Of a DNA stretch of 64,000 bases, positions 42,396 to 51,045 are shown piece after piece. Below the pieces are notes generated by a model that saw only the letters and a list, made by a program, of their open reading frames with translations, did not search any database and was not told the DNA's origin. The stretch is from positions 62,001-126,000 of the forward strand of contig JAEBDY010000021.1 in assembly GCA_049997955.1 (NCBI GenBank), given 5' to 3'. The translations under genes were made by a program, and so were the position numbers. The stretch's first letter is position 1, and each line of letters opens with the position of its first letter. Source of the DNA: Umezawaea sp049997955. GTDB lineage: Bacteria; Actinomycetota; Actinomycetes; Mycobacteriales; Pseudonocardiaceae.

Positions 42396-42947
42396 TCACC
42401 GCGAGTCCTTCGCCAGGCGTCCGTGCAGGTGCTCGTCGTAGCGCAGCCCGTCGCCGTACTCCGCCGCCGACCGCAGCGTCCCCTCGTCGAGGTACCCGGC
42501 CTTCACCGCCACGCGGCACGACGCCGCGTTCGCCACCGCGTGGTAGAGCTGCACCCGGCGCAACCCCAGCCGCGTGAACGCCCAGTCCGTCACCGCCCGC
42601 ACCGCCGTGGTCGCGACCCCGCCGCCCCGCGCCCACGGCCCGACCCGGTAGCCCATCTCCGCGATCGACCGGTCGCGGTCGACCTTGTGCAGCGACACGT
42701 TGCCCAGCAGCCGCCCGGTGCCCGCGTCGAGCACCGAGAACGTCGCGTGGTCGCCGTCCGACCAGTCCGCGAGCCTCGCGCACCAGTCCCGTGCGGTGGC
42801 CACGTCCACCACCCCCGGCGCCGGGTTCCACAGCGCCGACTCCGGGTCCCGCACCATCGCCAGCGCGTCCACGGCGTCACCCTCCTCCGGCGGCCGCAGT
42901 ACCAGCCTCCCGACGGTCAGCCGCACCGGGTCGATCGCGAGTGTCAT
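42396..42947 (-). CDS. GNAT-family N-acetyltransferase (RimJ/RimL-like)
   Basis: 183 residues. RLTVGRLVLRPPEEGDAVDA at the N-terminus, the acetyl-CoA loop VGPWARGGGVATTAVRAV, and NAASCRVAVKAGYLDEGTLR are standard for this group. No intact lysine or aminoglycoside-specific motif was noted, so the target is unknown. The ATG start is 32 bases from the divergent methyltransferase start. Confidence 0.87.
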   Translation of the reverse strand: MTLAIDPVRLTVGRLVLRPPEEGDAVDALAMVRDPESALWNPAPGVVDVATARDWCARLADWSDGDHATFSVLDAGTGRLLGNVSLHKVDRDRSIAEMGYRVGPWARGGGVATTAVRAVTDWAFTRLGLRRVQLYHAVANAASCRVAVKAGYLDEGTLRSAAEYGDGLRYDEHLHGRLAKDSR

Positions 42948-42966
42948 GCGCCCGATCCTCGCCTAC

Positions 42967-42972
42967 TAGGGT
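42967..42972 (+). promoter_or_regulatory. -10 element TAGGGT of a leaderless transcript
   Basis: It ends seven bases before GTG 42980 and overlaps the alternative GTG at 42971, which argues for the later start. Confidence 0.45.
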
Positions 42973-42979
42973 GCCGACC

Positions 42980-43612
42980 GTGACCGAACCCGGCTACCTG
43001 CGCGACACCCGCGCCTCCTACGACACCGTCGCCGTCGACTACGCCGACCTGGTGCGCGACCTGCTCGCCGGGAAGTCGCTGGACCGGGCGGTGCTCGCCG
43101 CGTTCGCCGAGCAGGTCGACGGCCCGGTCGGCGACATCGGCTGCGGACCGGGCCGCGTCACCGGGCACCTGCACGGACTGGGGGTGGACGCGTTCGGCGT
43201 CGACCTGTCGCCGGGCATGGTCGACGTCGCCCGGCGCACCTACCCCGACCTGCGGTTCGACGTGGGCTCGATGCTCGCGCTCGACCTGCCCGACGGCGGC
43301 CTCGCCGGGGTCGTGGCCTGGTACTCGGTCATCCACGTCCCGGAGGAGCGGCTGCCGGAGGCGTTCGCGGAGTTCCACCGGGTCCTCGAACCCGGCGGCA
43401 GGCTGCTGCTCGCGTTTCAGGTGGGCGACGACATCCTGCACCTCACCCACGCCTACGGGCACGACGTGTCGATCCACACCCACCGACGACGACCCGAGCA
43501 GGTCGCCGCCCTGCTGAAGCAGGCCGGGTTCGAGGTGGACGGACGACTGGTGCGCGAGCCGGAACACCCCGAGAAATCGCCCCAGGCCTACCTCATGGCG
43601 CACAAGGGTTAG
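42980..43612 (+). CDS. class I SAM-dependent methyltransferase
   Basis: 210 residues. It begins TEPGYLRDTRASYDTVAVDYA, a common start in this group. Motif I is VGDIGCGPGRVTGHL, followed by GVDLSPGMVDVARR, MLALDLPDGGLAGVVAWYSV and EPGGRLLLAFQ. The substrate is unknown. A long hairpin follows its stop codon. Confidence 0.88.
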   Translation: MTEPGYLRDTRASYDTVAVDYADLVRDLLAGKSLDRAVLAAFAEQVDGPVGDIGCGPGRVTGHLHGLGVDAFGVDLSPGMVDVARRTYPDLRFDVGSMLALDLPDGGLAGVVAWYSVIHVPEERLPEAFAEFHRVLEPGGRLLLAFQVGDDILHLTHAYGHDVSIHTHRRRPEQVAALLKQAGFEVDGRLVREPEHPEKSPQAYLMAHKG

Positions 43613-43647
43613 CCGCCACCAGCACCGCCACGGGTGTTGGTGGCGGC
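43612..43647. terminator. 15-bp hairpin between the methyltransferase and DUF4180 genes
   Basis: Arms GCCGCCACCAGCACC and GGTGTTGGTGGCGGC with one mismatch and a six-base loop. The first base is the last base of the methyltransferase stop codon. It can serve both convergent units. Confidence 0.75.
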
Positions 43648-43687
43648 GACGACCTGCGTGGACGGGGGCGGTGCGCAGCCTGCGGAC

Positions 43688-44005
43688 TCAGCCGTCGTAG
43701 GACTCCACGAACGCGACCTCGTTGCCGCGGTTGGCCTCGCCGACGAACGCCCGCAACGCGGAACTGGCGGCCAGGTGCGTAGTGATGTCGCCGACGACCA
43801 CCAGCCGCACCCGGTACTGGGCGAACTTGCCGATGACCCCGCCCGCGATCCGCGTGCTCAGCGTCCAGAACCCGTCGTCCAACCTCGCCACGGGCACCAC
43901 GACCGCCAGGGCGGAGGTCGACCACGCCTCGCCGATCACGTCCACCGCGTCCTGCTCGGTCCGCAACCGGGGGCCGTCCGCGGCCAGGACCAGCACGTCG
44001 GTCAT
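43688..44005 (-). CDS. DUF4180-domain protein
   Basis: 105 residues with the family pattern RTEQDAVDVIGEAWSTSALA, ARLDDGFWTLSTRIAGGVIGKF and LRAFVGEANRGNEVAFV. Function unknown; the fold resembles STAS/SpoIIAA-like proteins. Third gene of a tight operon (HTH protein, hydrolase, DUF4180), with four-base overlaps at both junctions. Confidence 0.85.
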   Translation of the reverse strand: MTDVLVLAADGPRLRTEQDAVDVIGEAWSTSALAVVVPVARLDDGFWTLSTRIAGGVIGKFAQYRVRLVVVGDITTHLAASSALRAFVGEANRGNEVAFVESYDG

Positions 44006-44826
44006 CGCAGGAACTCCAGCACCACACCGGACTGGCCCACGACCAGGTGCCCGGCGCCGGGCACGACCCGGACGTCGGCGTGCGGCACCACCGCGCCCAG
44101 CCGCCGCACCGTCTCCCCGGAATCGACCATCACGTCCCGGTCCCCGACCACCGCCAACACCGGCATGGTCAGCCTGCGCAGCACCTCGTCGTCGAACACC
44201 GGGATCTCCGTGCGCGGCCGGAAGTGCCGGAACGTGGCCGCGATCGAGTCCTGCGCCGCCCCGAGATCCGCGCCGGTCACGATCCGCACGATCCGCCGCC
44301 GCCCCCACTCGCCCAACGCGAAGTACGGCAACGCCCGCACGACCCACCCGGACGTCCGCCGACCGATGCCCGCGGGCGCGATCAGCGCCACCCTGGTGAC
44401 CCGCTCGGGCCTGCGGCTCGCGTAGTCCACCGCCAGCCACCCGCCCAGCGACATCCCCAGCACCGCCGCGGCGTCCAGGCCGAGCCCGTCGAACACGTCG
44501 TCCAACCAGCCCACGTGCTCCGGCGACCCCAACTCGGGCCGCACCGGCGCGCTCAGCCCCGGCTCGCCGATCACGTCGACCGCGTACACCCGCAGGTGCG
44601 GCGCCCACGCGGCGATGTCGGCCATCCACGTGGCCGAGTTGCCGCCGGACCCGTGCAGCGCGAGCACCGGCGGCGCGTCGACCGGACCACTGGCCACCAC
44701 GAACGTCTCACCGGCCCGCGTGGGCAACCGCAGCCGCTCCGCCTCGACCGGCCAGCCCTCCAGCAGCGCCCGGTACCGCTCGCGCACCGCGCGACCGCCC
44801 TCGGCCGTGCGGTAGACGTCGTTCAT
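44002..44826 (-). CDS. alpha/beta-fold hydrolase
   Basis: 274 residues. The nucleophile elbow GMSLGGWLAVDYA contains the Ser. The oxyanion loop is LALHGSGGNSATW, the acid lies in VVGDRDVMVDSGE and the histidine in VVPGAGHLVVG. No secretion signal. Among similar enzymes are carboxylesterases and haloalkane-like hydrolases; the substrate cannot be inferred. It overlaps its neighbours on both sides by four bases. Confidence 0.87.
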   Translation of the reverse strand: MNDVYRTAEGGRAVRERYRALLEGWPVEAERLRLPTRAGETFVVASGPVDAPPVLALHGSGGNSATWMADIAAWAPHLRVYAVDVIGEPGLSAPVRPELGSPEHVGWLDDVFDGLGLDAAAVLGMSLGGWLAVDYASRRPERVTRVALIAPAGIGRRTSGWVVRALPYFALGEWGRRRIVRIVTGADLGAAQDSIAATFRHFRPRTEIPVFDDEVLRRLTMPVLAVVGDRDVMVDSGETVRRLGAVVPHADVRVVPGAGHLVVGQSGVVLEFLR

Positions 44827-45236
44827 CCGTCCTCCCCGGTGAGTCGATCGATGACCTTGAGCAACTCGGCCGTGGTGTCCGCACTGCCCAGCACGATGAT
44901 CTTCATGCTCGCCCGGCCCGGATCGTGCATCGTCTCGATGCGCAGCGGACCGTCCCCGTCTCGTGGACCGTTGGTCAACGCCGTCAGCATCATCGTGAGG
45001 CGGTTCGCGTCGTGCGCGTCGATGCCGTCGACCCGCACGACGCTCGACACCTCGACGTAGCGGGGAACCGCGGGCGCCTGGCCGATCAGCGCGTCGAGGT
45101 CCTCGCGGGCGATCCGGTACTGCTTGCCGATCCGGACCGCCTTCAACCGGCCGTCGCGCACGTAGTTGCGGACCGTGCGGACGTGCAGGCCCAGCTTCTC
45201 GGCGACCTGCTCGACGGAGTACAGCTCTGCGGACAT
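44823..45236 (-). CDS. excisionase/MerR-type helix-turn-helix protein with C-terminal sensor-like domain
   Basis: 137 residues. The first 55 form an excisionase-type winged helix (ELYSVEQVAEKLGLHVRTVR, GRLKAVRIGKQYRIAREDLD). The last 75 form a separate domain (VPRYVEVSSVVRVDGIDAHD, MKIIVLGSADTTAELLKVID) resembling a small ferredoxin-like fold. It probably regulates its own hydrolase-DUF4180 operon. The ATG at 45236 is preferred over a TTG at 45245 because TACTTT ends seven bases before it. Confidence 0.8.
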   Translation of the reverse strand: MSAELYSVEQVAEKLGLHVRTVRNYVRDGRLKAVRIGKQYRIAREDLDALIGQAPAVPRYVEVSSVVRVDGIDAHDANRLTMMLTALTNGPRDGDGPLRIETMHDPGRASMKIIVLGSADTTAELLKVIDRLTGEDG

Positions 45237-45243
45237 GTTCCCC

Positions 45244-45249
45244 AAAGTA
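45244..45249 (-). promoter_or_regulatory. -10 element TACTTT of the HTH-hydrolase-DUF4180 operon
   Basis: On the minus strand TACTTT ends seven bases before ATG 45236 in an AT-rich stretch (45240-45295) that contrasts with the surroundings. Leaderless spacing. Confidence 0.45.
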
Positions 45250-45296
45250 CCTCATAACTCCCGATCGACGGAACAATAAGTAACTATGCGGTAGGC

Positions 45297-46888
45297 TCAG
45301 CCCGTCAGCAGGGTCACGAGAGCGGGTCCGAACGCCGCGCCGAGCAGGTAGCAGAGGGTGAACAGGCCGATCGCGGCCGACCGGTGGTCGTCGGGGACGG
45401 CACGCACCACGAACACGCCCTGGCCGGACGCCGCCGTGACCGACGAGATCCCCGGCGCCACCAGCAGCACGAGCGGCGCGACGGAGGACAGGACGACCAG
45501 CGGAGACGCGATCCCCGCGATGACGAACCCGGTGACCACGGCGCCGAAGCGGAGCCGGGCGGTGACCGTCACGACCCAGGACGCCAGACCGCCGAACAGC
45601 AGCGGCCACAGCGTGGCCAGTCCGATCTCGCCCGCCGTCCACCCGGCGTGCCGGGTCAGCAGCACGGGGATGCCGTAGAACATGCCGAAGTTGACCACCG
45701 CGAGCACGAAGGCGAGCCCCGAGGAGACCAGGAACCGGGGTGTGCGCACCACGACGGCGGGGACCAGGCCGTCCGGTTAGGCGCGGACGTGGAAGCCGAG
45801 CAGGACACCCGCGGCGACCGCGCACAGACCCGCCACCACCGGCCACTGCGGGACGAACACCAGCGCCGTGACCACCGCGGTGAGCAGCGCCGCGCCCTTG
45901 CCGTCGAACCGGTCGCGAGCCGTCGCGGCCGTCGGCGCGCGCCGCACGGCGAGCAGGCTCAGCGCGGGCAGGGCCAGCGCGACCTGCCACGACAGGACGT
46001 CGCCGATCAGCGACCCGACCAGTGGCGCGGTGGCGCCGAACACCGCGAGCGCGGCCGTGATGAGGCCCATGACGCGGGTCGACGTGGCCAGGTTCATCGC
46101 GGTGGTGGCCAGACCGGCGGCGCCGAGGCCCTGGACCGCGCCCGCGGCGGTCAGCACCGGCAGGACGGGGGCGGTGACGGCGAGGATCGCCCCCAGCAGA
46201 ACGAGCGCCGCGCTGCAAGCCAGCGCCGAGCGCGCCCCGCGGTGCCCGATCAGCCCGGCCATCAGCGGTGTCCCGACAGCGATGCCCAGGACGAAGCCTG
46301 CGCCGGTGACGCGGAAACCGCTCACCGACGGCGGTTCGCCGTGGCTGCAGTTCTCCAGCAGGTTGTCCGGTCCGAGTACCAGCCGCTGGTCGACCTCGCC
46401 GCTGTTGAGGACGTAGAGCAGACCGTTGTTCACGGTGAGGCTCACCGGGCGGTTGCCGCCGGACGGGACCTGGCTGACCAGTTCGAGGCCCTCCGGGTTG
46501 ACCCGGAACACCGAGATCGTGCCGCTGCCCGCGTTGGCGGCGAACAGCAGTTCGGCCTGGTCGACGTTCTGGATCGGCGAGGTCTCGCCCTCGGCGGTGC
46601 CGAGGGCGAGACCTCGCGAGGCGTCCTCGAAGCTGCCGCTGCCGACGCCACCCGTGGGGTAGCGGCCGACCTCGCGCAGCGTGCCGTCCGACTTCCGCGC
46701 GAACGCGACGACCTCGTTGGAGGTGACGTCGTTGGACTGCACGAAGACCGCGCCTTCACGCAGGTCCTCTGCCGCTCGCGGGCCGGCCGGGACGTTCTGC
46801 GGCGGGTTGCCCTCACGGGCGGGGGCCGGGGCCTCCGGCGCGGGAGGCCGAACGCGGTTGTCGGTCGTGGGTCAGCACAGCGGTCATG
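45297..46888 (-). pseudogene. composite pseudogene: beta-propeller N-terminus joined to a broken MFS transporter
   Basis: Reading from the right: ATG 46888 opens a frame that stops after 24 codons. Shifted by one base, the frame continues as a lactonase-like propeller protein (VFVQSNDVTSNEVVAFARKS, LLFAANAGSGTISVFRVNPE, VNNGLLYVLNSGEVDQR). After PPSVSGFRVT (about 46315) the same frame passes without a stop into the middle of a drug-efflux MFS transporter (GIAVGTPLMAGLIGHRG, VQGLGAAGLATTAMNLA). An in-frame TAA at 45777-45779 interrupts it, and transporter sequence resumes to 45297 (VNFGMFYGIPVLLTRHAGWT). A deletion joined two genes, and a frameshift and a nonsense codon followed. Confidence 0.75.
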
Positions 46889-46962
46889 GCAGTTCCTCCC
46901 TGCGGCGGGCCGATGCGGCCGCCTCGCCGTGTCGAATGTTCTCCGGCGGGCCCAGTCGCTCG

Positions 46963-47079
46963 ATGATGGCTGTACGCACGAGTACCACTCTCGATCCATT
47001 TCTCGCATCGGCCGAATTGCTCGGACAAATCCGTCAACTCCACGACCTGACATATCCGCATTCACTGTTCGGCGATTGA
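46963..47079 (+). CDS. possible 38-residue peptide
   Basis: A short plus-strand frame MMAVRTSTTLDPFLASAELL...HDLTYPHSLFGD, in a locally AT-richer stretch between the pseudogene and the next acetyltransferase. It has two in-frame ATGs and non-random composition, but no clear ribosome-binding site and no recognised relative. It may equally be chance. Confidence 0.2.
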   Translation: MMAVRTSTTLDPFLASAELLGQIRQLHDLTYPHSLFGD

Positions 47080-47126
47080 TTCGGAATTCGCAGGACGCCG
47101 AGGGGGCGGCCGGCTACGGTGGGCCG

Positions 47127-47585
47127 GTGGCGCACCCGGAGACCTCATCGATCCACCGGCTCGACCTGTCCGACGACGACACCCTGCGCGGCCTGTGGGA
47201 GCTGCAACGCGCCGCGTACGCCGTGGAGGCGGAGCTGATCGGGTTCGACGCCATACCGCCGCTGCACGAGTCGCTCGACGACCTGCGGGCGTGCGGCGAG
47301 TCGTTCCTCGGCACCGACGGGCTCACCGGCGCGGTGTCGTGGGTCCGGCTGGACGACGGCACGCTCGACATCTGCCGCCTGGTGGTCCACCCGCGGGCCC
47401 ACCGGTCCGGCGTCGCCAGTGCCCTGCTCGACGCACTGGACCGGCTGGAGCCCGCCGACCGGACCGTGGTCTCCACCGGCACGGCCAACCTGCCCGCCGT
47501 GGCCCTCTACCGCCGCCGCGGTTTCGTCCCGACCGGCCTCCGCGAACTCGCGCCCGGCGTGACGATGACGTTGTTCACCCGGTGA
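47127..47585 (+). CDS. GNAT-family N-acetyltransferase
   Basis: 152 residues. The acetyl-CoA motif is RLVVHPRAHRSGVASALLDAL, followed by VSTGTANLPAVALYRRRGFV. The GTG at 47127 follows TACGGT (47115-47120) by six bases, suggesting leaderless expression. The substrate is unknown. The small helix-hairpin-helix gene follows 54 bases later. Confidence 0.85.
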   Translation: MAHPETSSIHRLDLSDDDTLRGLWELQRAAYAVEAELIGFDAIPPLHESLDDLRACGESFLGTDGLTGAVSWVRLDDGTLDICRLVVHPRAHRSGVASALLDALDRLEPADRTVVSTGTANLPAVALYRRRGFVPTGLRELAPGVTMTLFTR

Positions 47586-47639
47586 CGAGCGGTCCGCCGG
47601 CGCGTTGCGCATCCCGGCGCGGCCCGACAAGGTGAGGTC

Positions 47640-47828
47640 GTGGACCTGCCCGACGGTTTCCCCGCACCCGCCCGCCGCGCACTCGACAGCGCCGGGTACA
47701 CCACCCTCGACCAGCTGACCGCCGTCACCGGCGCGGAACTGCTGCGGCTGCACGGTTTCGGACCGAAGGCGTTGCGGCTGCTGCGCGAGGAGCTGGCCGC
47801 GCGCGGGGTGGACCTCGCCGGTCAGTGA
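47640..47828 (+). CDS. small helix-hairpin-helix protein
   Basis: 62 residues. It contains LDSAGYTTLDQLTAVTGAEL and LLRLHGFGPKALRLLREEL, the pattern of a DNA-binding helix-hairpin-helix (as in the RNA polymerase alpha C-terminal domain). Stand-alone proteins of this type are common in actinobacteria and function as small DNA-binding proteins of unclear role. The GTG start follows an AAGGTGAG ribosome-binding site. Its end overlaps the convergent sigma-factor gene by seven bases. Confidence 0.8.
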   Translation: MDLPDGFPAPARRALDSAGYTTLDQLTAVTGAELLRLHGFGPKALRLLREELAARGVDLAGQ

Positions 47829-49000
47829 CGGGTGCTGCCCAGGTAGCGGCGCAGCAGCTCCTGTTCGGCGGGGTTGTCGGTGCGGGCCAGCGCCGACCCG
47901 TAGGCGGTCCGCGCCTCGGCGTCCCGGCCGAGGCGGCGCAGCAGGTCGCCGCGCACGGCGTGGAACAGGTGGTAGCCGTCCAGGTCGAGACCGTCGACCA
48001 GCGCGAGCGCCGGTGCGGGACCGTCGACCTCGGCGACCGCGACCGCCCGGTTCAGCGCGACCACCGGGCTCGGGGCGAGGGCCGTGAGCTGGTCGTAGAG
48101 CGCGACGACCTGCCACCAGTCGGTCGGGGCCTGGCTGTGCACGGCGTTGATCGCCGCCTGGATCTGGTACGGCCCCGGCCGGGCTCGGCGCAGGCACTCC
48201 CGCACCAGCGCCCGGCCCTCGGCGACCAGGTCGGCGTCCCACCGGTCGCGGTCCTGCTCGGCCAGCGGCACGAGGTCGCCGGACGGGGTGGTGCGGGCGG
48301 CCCGGCGGGACCGGACCAGCAGCATCAGCGCGAGCAGCCCGACGACCTCGGGCTCGTCCGGCAGGAGTTCGGCGAGCACCCGGCCCAACCGGATCGCCTC
48401 CGCGCACAGGTCGTCGCGGTCCACGGCCGAGTAGCCCTCGTTGAAGATCAGGTACACCACGGCGAGCACCGCTCGCAGCCGCGCGGGCAGGTCGTCGGAG
48501 GCGGGCACGCGGTAGGGGATGCGGGCGTCGCGGATCTTGCCCTTCGCCCGCACCAGCCGTTGCGCCATGGTCGACTCCGGCACCAGGAACGCCCGCGCGA
48601 TCTCGGCGGTGCTCAGCCCGCCGAGCAGCCGCAACGTCAACGCGACCCGCGCGGCCTGCCCGAGCGCGGGATGGCAGCAGGTGAAGATCAGCCTCAACCG
48701 GTCGTCGCGCACGGCGCCTTCCTCCACGGGGTCGTCCTGGGCGTGCAGCAGGGCGGCCTGGGCGTGCCGGTCGTCGCGGGAGGCCTCCCGGCGCAGCCGG
48801 TCGATCGCCCGGTTGCGGGCGGTGGTGATGATCCACCCGGCCGGGCTCGGCGGGACGCCGTCGACGGGCCAGCGGGCGACGGCGGTGGCGAAGGCGTCCT
48901 GGACCGCCTCCTCGGCGACGTCGATGTCGCCGAAGACGCGGACCAGCACGGCCACCGCGCGCCCGTACTCGCTGGTGAAGACACGGGCGACGTCGGGCAT
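47822..49000 (-). CDS. ECF sigma factor of the DGPF-associated type (ECF42-like)
   Basis: 392 residues. Region 2: VFTSEYGRAVAVLVRVFGDI, DVAEEAVQDAFATAVARW, PAGWIITTARNRAIDRLRR. The hallmark LRLIFTCCHPALGQAARVAL is followed by region 4 (GLSTAEIARAFLVPESTMAQ). A 200-residue helical, TPR-like C-terminal extension has the conserved SPVVALNRAVAVAEVDGP. In this ECF group the extension and a DGPF/YCII partner replace a classical anti-sigma factor; that partner is encoded directly upstream. The ATG overlaps its stop by one base. Confidence 0.92.
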   Translation of the reverse strand: MPDVARVFTSEYGRAVAVLVRVFGDIDVAEEAVQDAFATAVARWPVDGVPPSPAGWIITTARNRAIDRLRREASRDDRHAQAALLHAQDDPVEEGAVRDDRLRLIFTCCHPALGQAARVALTLRLLGGLSTAEIARAFLVPESTMAQRLVRAKGKIRDARIPYRVPASDDLPARLRAVLAVVYLIFNEGYSAVDRDDLCAEAIRLGRVLAELLPDEPEVVGLLALMLLVRSRRAARTTPSGDLVPLAEQDRDRWDADLVAEGRALVRECLRRARPGPYQIQAAINAVHSQAPTDWWQVVALYDQLTALAPSPVVALNRAVAVAEVDGPAPALALVDGLDLDGYHLFHAVRGDLLRRLGRDAEARTAYGSALARTDNPAEQELLRRYLGSTRH

Positions 49001-49347
49001 CAGAACTCGCCCTGCAGGGGCCGCACCTCGATCGGCAGCGTGCTGGCCCGCGCCATCCTGCCCGCCCACTCCAGCGCCGCGTCCAGGTCGGGGGCGCGGA
49101 GGACGGTGAACCCGCCGATGTGCTCCTTGGCCTCGACGTACGGGCCGTCGGTGGTCAGCACCCCGTCGCCGTCGGCGCGGACCACGGTCGCCGTGCTGGG
49201 CGGGAACAGCCCGGCGCTGAACACCCACGAGTCCGCCGCCCGCATCTCGTCCTCCAGCGCGGCGAGGTCGGTCATGATCGGTCCCAGCACGTCGGGTCCG
49301 GGCACGGCGCCGTCGGGCTGGTAGACGCTGAGCACGTACTGCTGCAT
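49000..49347 (-). CDS. YCII/DGPF-domain protein
   Basis: 115 residues, DGPF/YCII fold (QQYVLSVYQPDGAVPGPDVL, then LTTDGPYVEAKEHIGGFTVL, where the DGPF signature reads DGPY). Such proteins are the conserved partners of ECF42-type sigma factors. Whether they regulate them or act as small enzymes is unresolved. It starts at ATG 49347 after GGAGGACCTCC, a strong ribosome-binding site, and is co-translated with the sigma factor. Confidence 0.9.
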   Translation of the reverse strand: MQQYVLSVYQPDGAVPGPDVLGPIMTDLAALEDEMRAADSWVFSAGLFPPSTATVVRADGDGVLTTDGPYVEAKEHIGGFTVLRAPDLDAALEWAGRMARASTLPIEVRPLQGEF

Positions 49348-49411
49348 CGGAGGTCCTCCTCGTGTCGGGGTGTCACCACCTACACGAACACCGATGGGCC
49401 GGATCGACAAC

Positions 49412-49624
49412 TCAGGTCGACTGGTTCGCCCGTGCTCGCGCGCGGTGCGCGGACACGCCGAGGAAGACAACCGCGCCGCCGCCGATGTTGAGCACGAAGC
49501 CGAACCCGGCGATGGCGGTGGTCTGCTTGGCGCCCGCGCCGTTGCCGATCGACTGCATCAGCGCCGGTCCCGCGGTGGAGATCCCGACCATAAACACGAA
49601 CAGGGCGGCGCCGATGCCGATCGC
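49412..49624 (-). pseudogene. C-terminal fragment of an integral membrane transporter
   Basis: About 70 codons in one minus-strand frame encode two hydrophobic segments (IGIGAALFVFMVGISTAGPA; TAIAGFGFVLNIGGGAVVFL) and a basic tail ending NQST. A TGA immediately upstream in frame (49625-49627) and the absence of any start or preceding helices show a fragment. It abuts the 3' end of the AMP-binding pseudogene, so a deletion probably removed the rest. Confidence 0.6.
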
Positions 49625-50772
49625 TCAGCGCGCGTCCCGTGGTGTCCACGTCGATGTAGCCGGGCGTCGCCCTGGAGGGGCGCTCGCCGTCGCGGCTCAC
49701 CAGCCGGTACTTGGTCCTGCCCGGTGTCGCGTAGCCCTGGCAGCGGCCGTCGGCCTTGAGCGCGTTGCGGCGCCGGTAGGTGCGCGCGACCAGCGGTCCG
49801 CACTCGCTCTGCCCGTACACCTGCAGCAACACCGGGTGCCGGGCGTCGGTGGCGTGCAGCAGCTTGTGCATGGTGCTGGGGTGGATGGCGTCGAAGGTGC
49901 TGTTGAAGTACCGCACGGACGCGAGGGGCCTGCGGGGGTCGTCGGCCAGGGACTCCCACTCCAGGAACGAGTTGGGGTGGGTCTCCAGCACGGTCGGCCG
50001 GTGCTCCAGCAGCACCTCGGCGACCTTGTCCGGCGCGCTCTCGTTCATGAACACCATCGGCATGCCCCGCATCTGCGGCACGGCCAACCCCAGGTACATG
50101 CGGGAGTGGACGTAGGACACGTGCATCACGACCGTCGCGGGTTTGCGGATGAACGACACCGCGCGGTTCTGCCAGCGGTAGCGCAAACCGAGCGAGCGCG
50201 CCGAGTGCACGACGAGCTTGGGCACGCCCGTCGTGCCCGAGGTGTGCGTCATCAGGGCGGGCTGGTCGGCGTCGAGCACCACCGGCGGCCGCGACGGCGA
50301 ACCCGCGAGGTCGGCGAGGGTGACGGCTCCCGGGCGCGCGTCGGTCACCGTGACGACCCTGGCGGTCAGCTCCGCCAGCGGGACGTCGACGAGGGTCTCG
50401 TCGAGCTTGCGCGCGTCGGTAAGCAGCGTCGCCCCCGCAACCGGGTCAGCAGCGCGGCGGTGGTGGCGCGGTCCAGGTGCGGCGAGAGCATCACCGGGAC
50501 CGCGCCGATGCGCGCGACCGCGCACGCGAGCAGGCAGATGTCGAAGTGGGCGCTCTTGCAGATCGCGACGTGCTCGCTCGGCCGCACGCCCGCCACCCAG
50601 AGCCTGTCGGCGACGTCCGCGGTGTGGTGGGCGAACTGCGCGACGGTCAGCACCCGCCCAGCCCCGGGGAGGACGTCCAGGTCGTGGTCGTCGTGCCGCC
50701 GTGGTCGACGGCCGCACGCTCCGACATGGTTCCGATGCGGAGGGACGTTCTGTTCTTCAGGATCAGGGCCAT
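49625..50772 (-). pseudogene. AMP-binding (acyl/aryl-CoA ligase-type) enzyme, frameshifted and 3'-truncated
   Basis: Starts at ATG 50772 (MALILKNRTSLRIGTMSERA). The frame shifts near 50690: coding continues as VLPGAGRVLTVAQFAHHTAD through RIGAVPVMLSPHL. It shifts again near 50450 to LTDARKLDETLVDVPLAELT and the AMP-binding core THTSGTTGVPKLVVHSA, with VYGQSECGPLVARTYRR near 49790. The sequence ends abruptly after GYIDVDTTGRALS, without the C-terminal adenylation subdomain. Two frameshifts and a truncation make it non-functional. The intact ancestor probably belonged to a biosynthetic operon with the adjoining transporter. Confidence 0.75.
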
Positions 50773-50923
50773 CGGCGTTGTCCTCAGGTGTGAACCGAGC
50801 ACGGGTTAGTCGACACCGGCATGCTGGCACTGATGAATGCGATGACGGCGGCAGGCCGACGAACTCCGTCAGGTGTGCGGAACCGGCGCGGAAGGACGGA
50901 TATTTCCCATTCTGCGAATGCCG

Positions 50924-50960
50924 TGACGGATTCCGCGGAATGATTCCGTCGAATCCGTCA
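50924..50960. promoter_or_regulatory. large nested palindrome with TGACGGATTC arms
   Basis: TGACGGATTC (50924-50933) and GAATCCGTCA (50951-50960) flank an inner GGAAT...ATTCC. A further direct copy TGACGGATT occurs at 50987-50995, 51 bases before the quinone-reductase start. This looks like a regulator binding region in the divergent promoter between the AMP-ligase remnant and the flavodoxin gene. The TetR-type gene downstream is a candidate regulator. Confidence 0.55.
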
Positions 50961-51045
50961 CGTCGGCCAGTCGCCCGACGCCGACGTGACGGATTGCCGG
51001 GACCGGTGTTGTCCCCGCCTCGGTGCCCGCCCGACCCTGTGCGCC

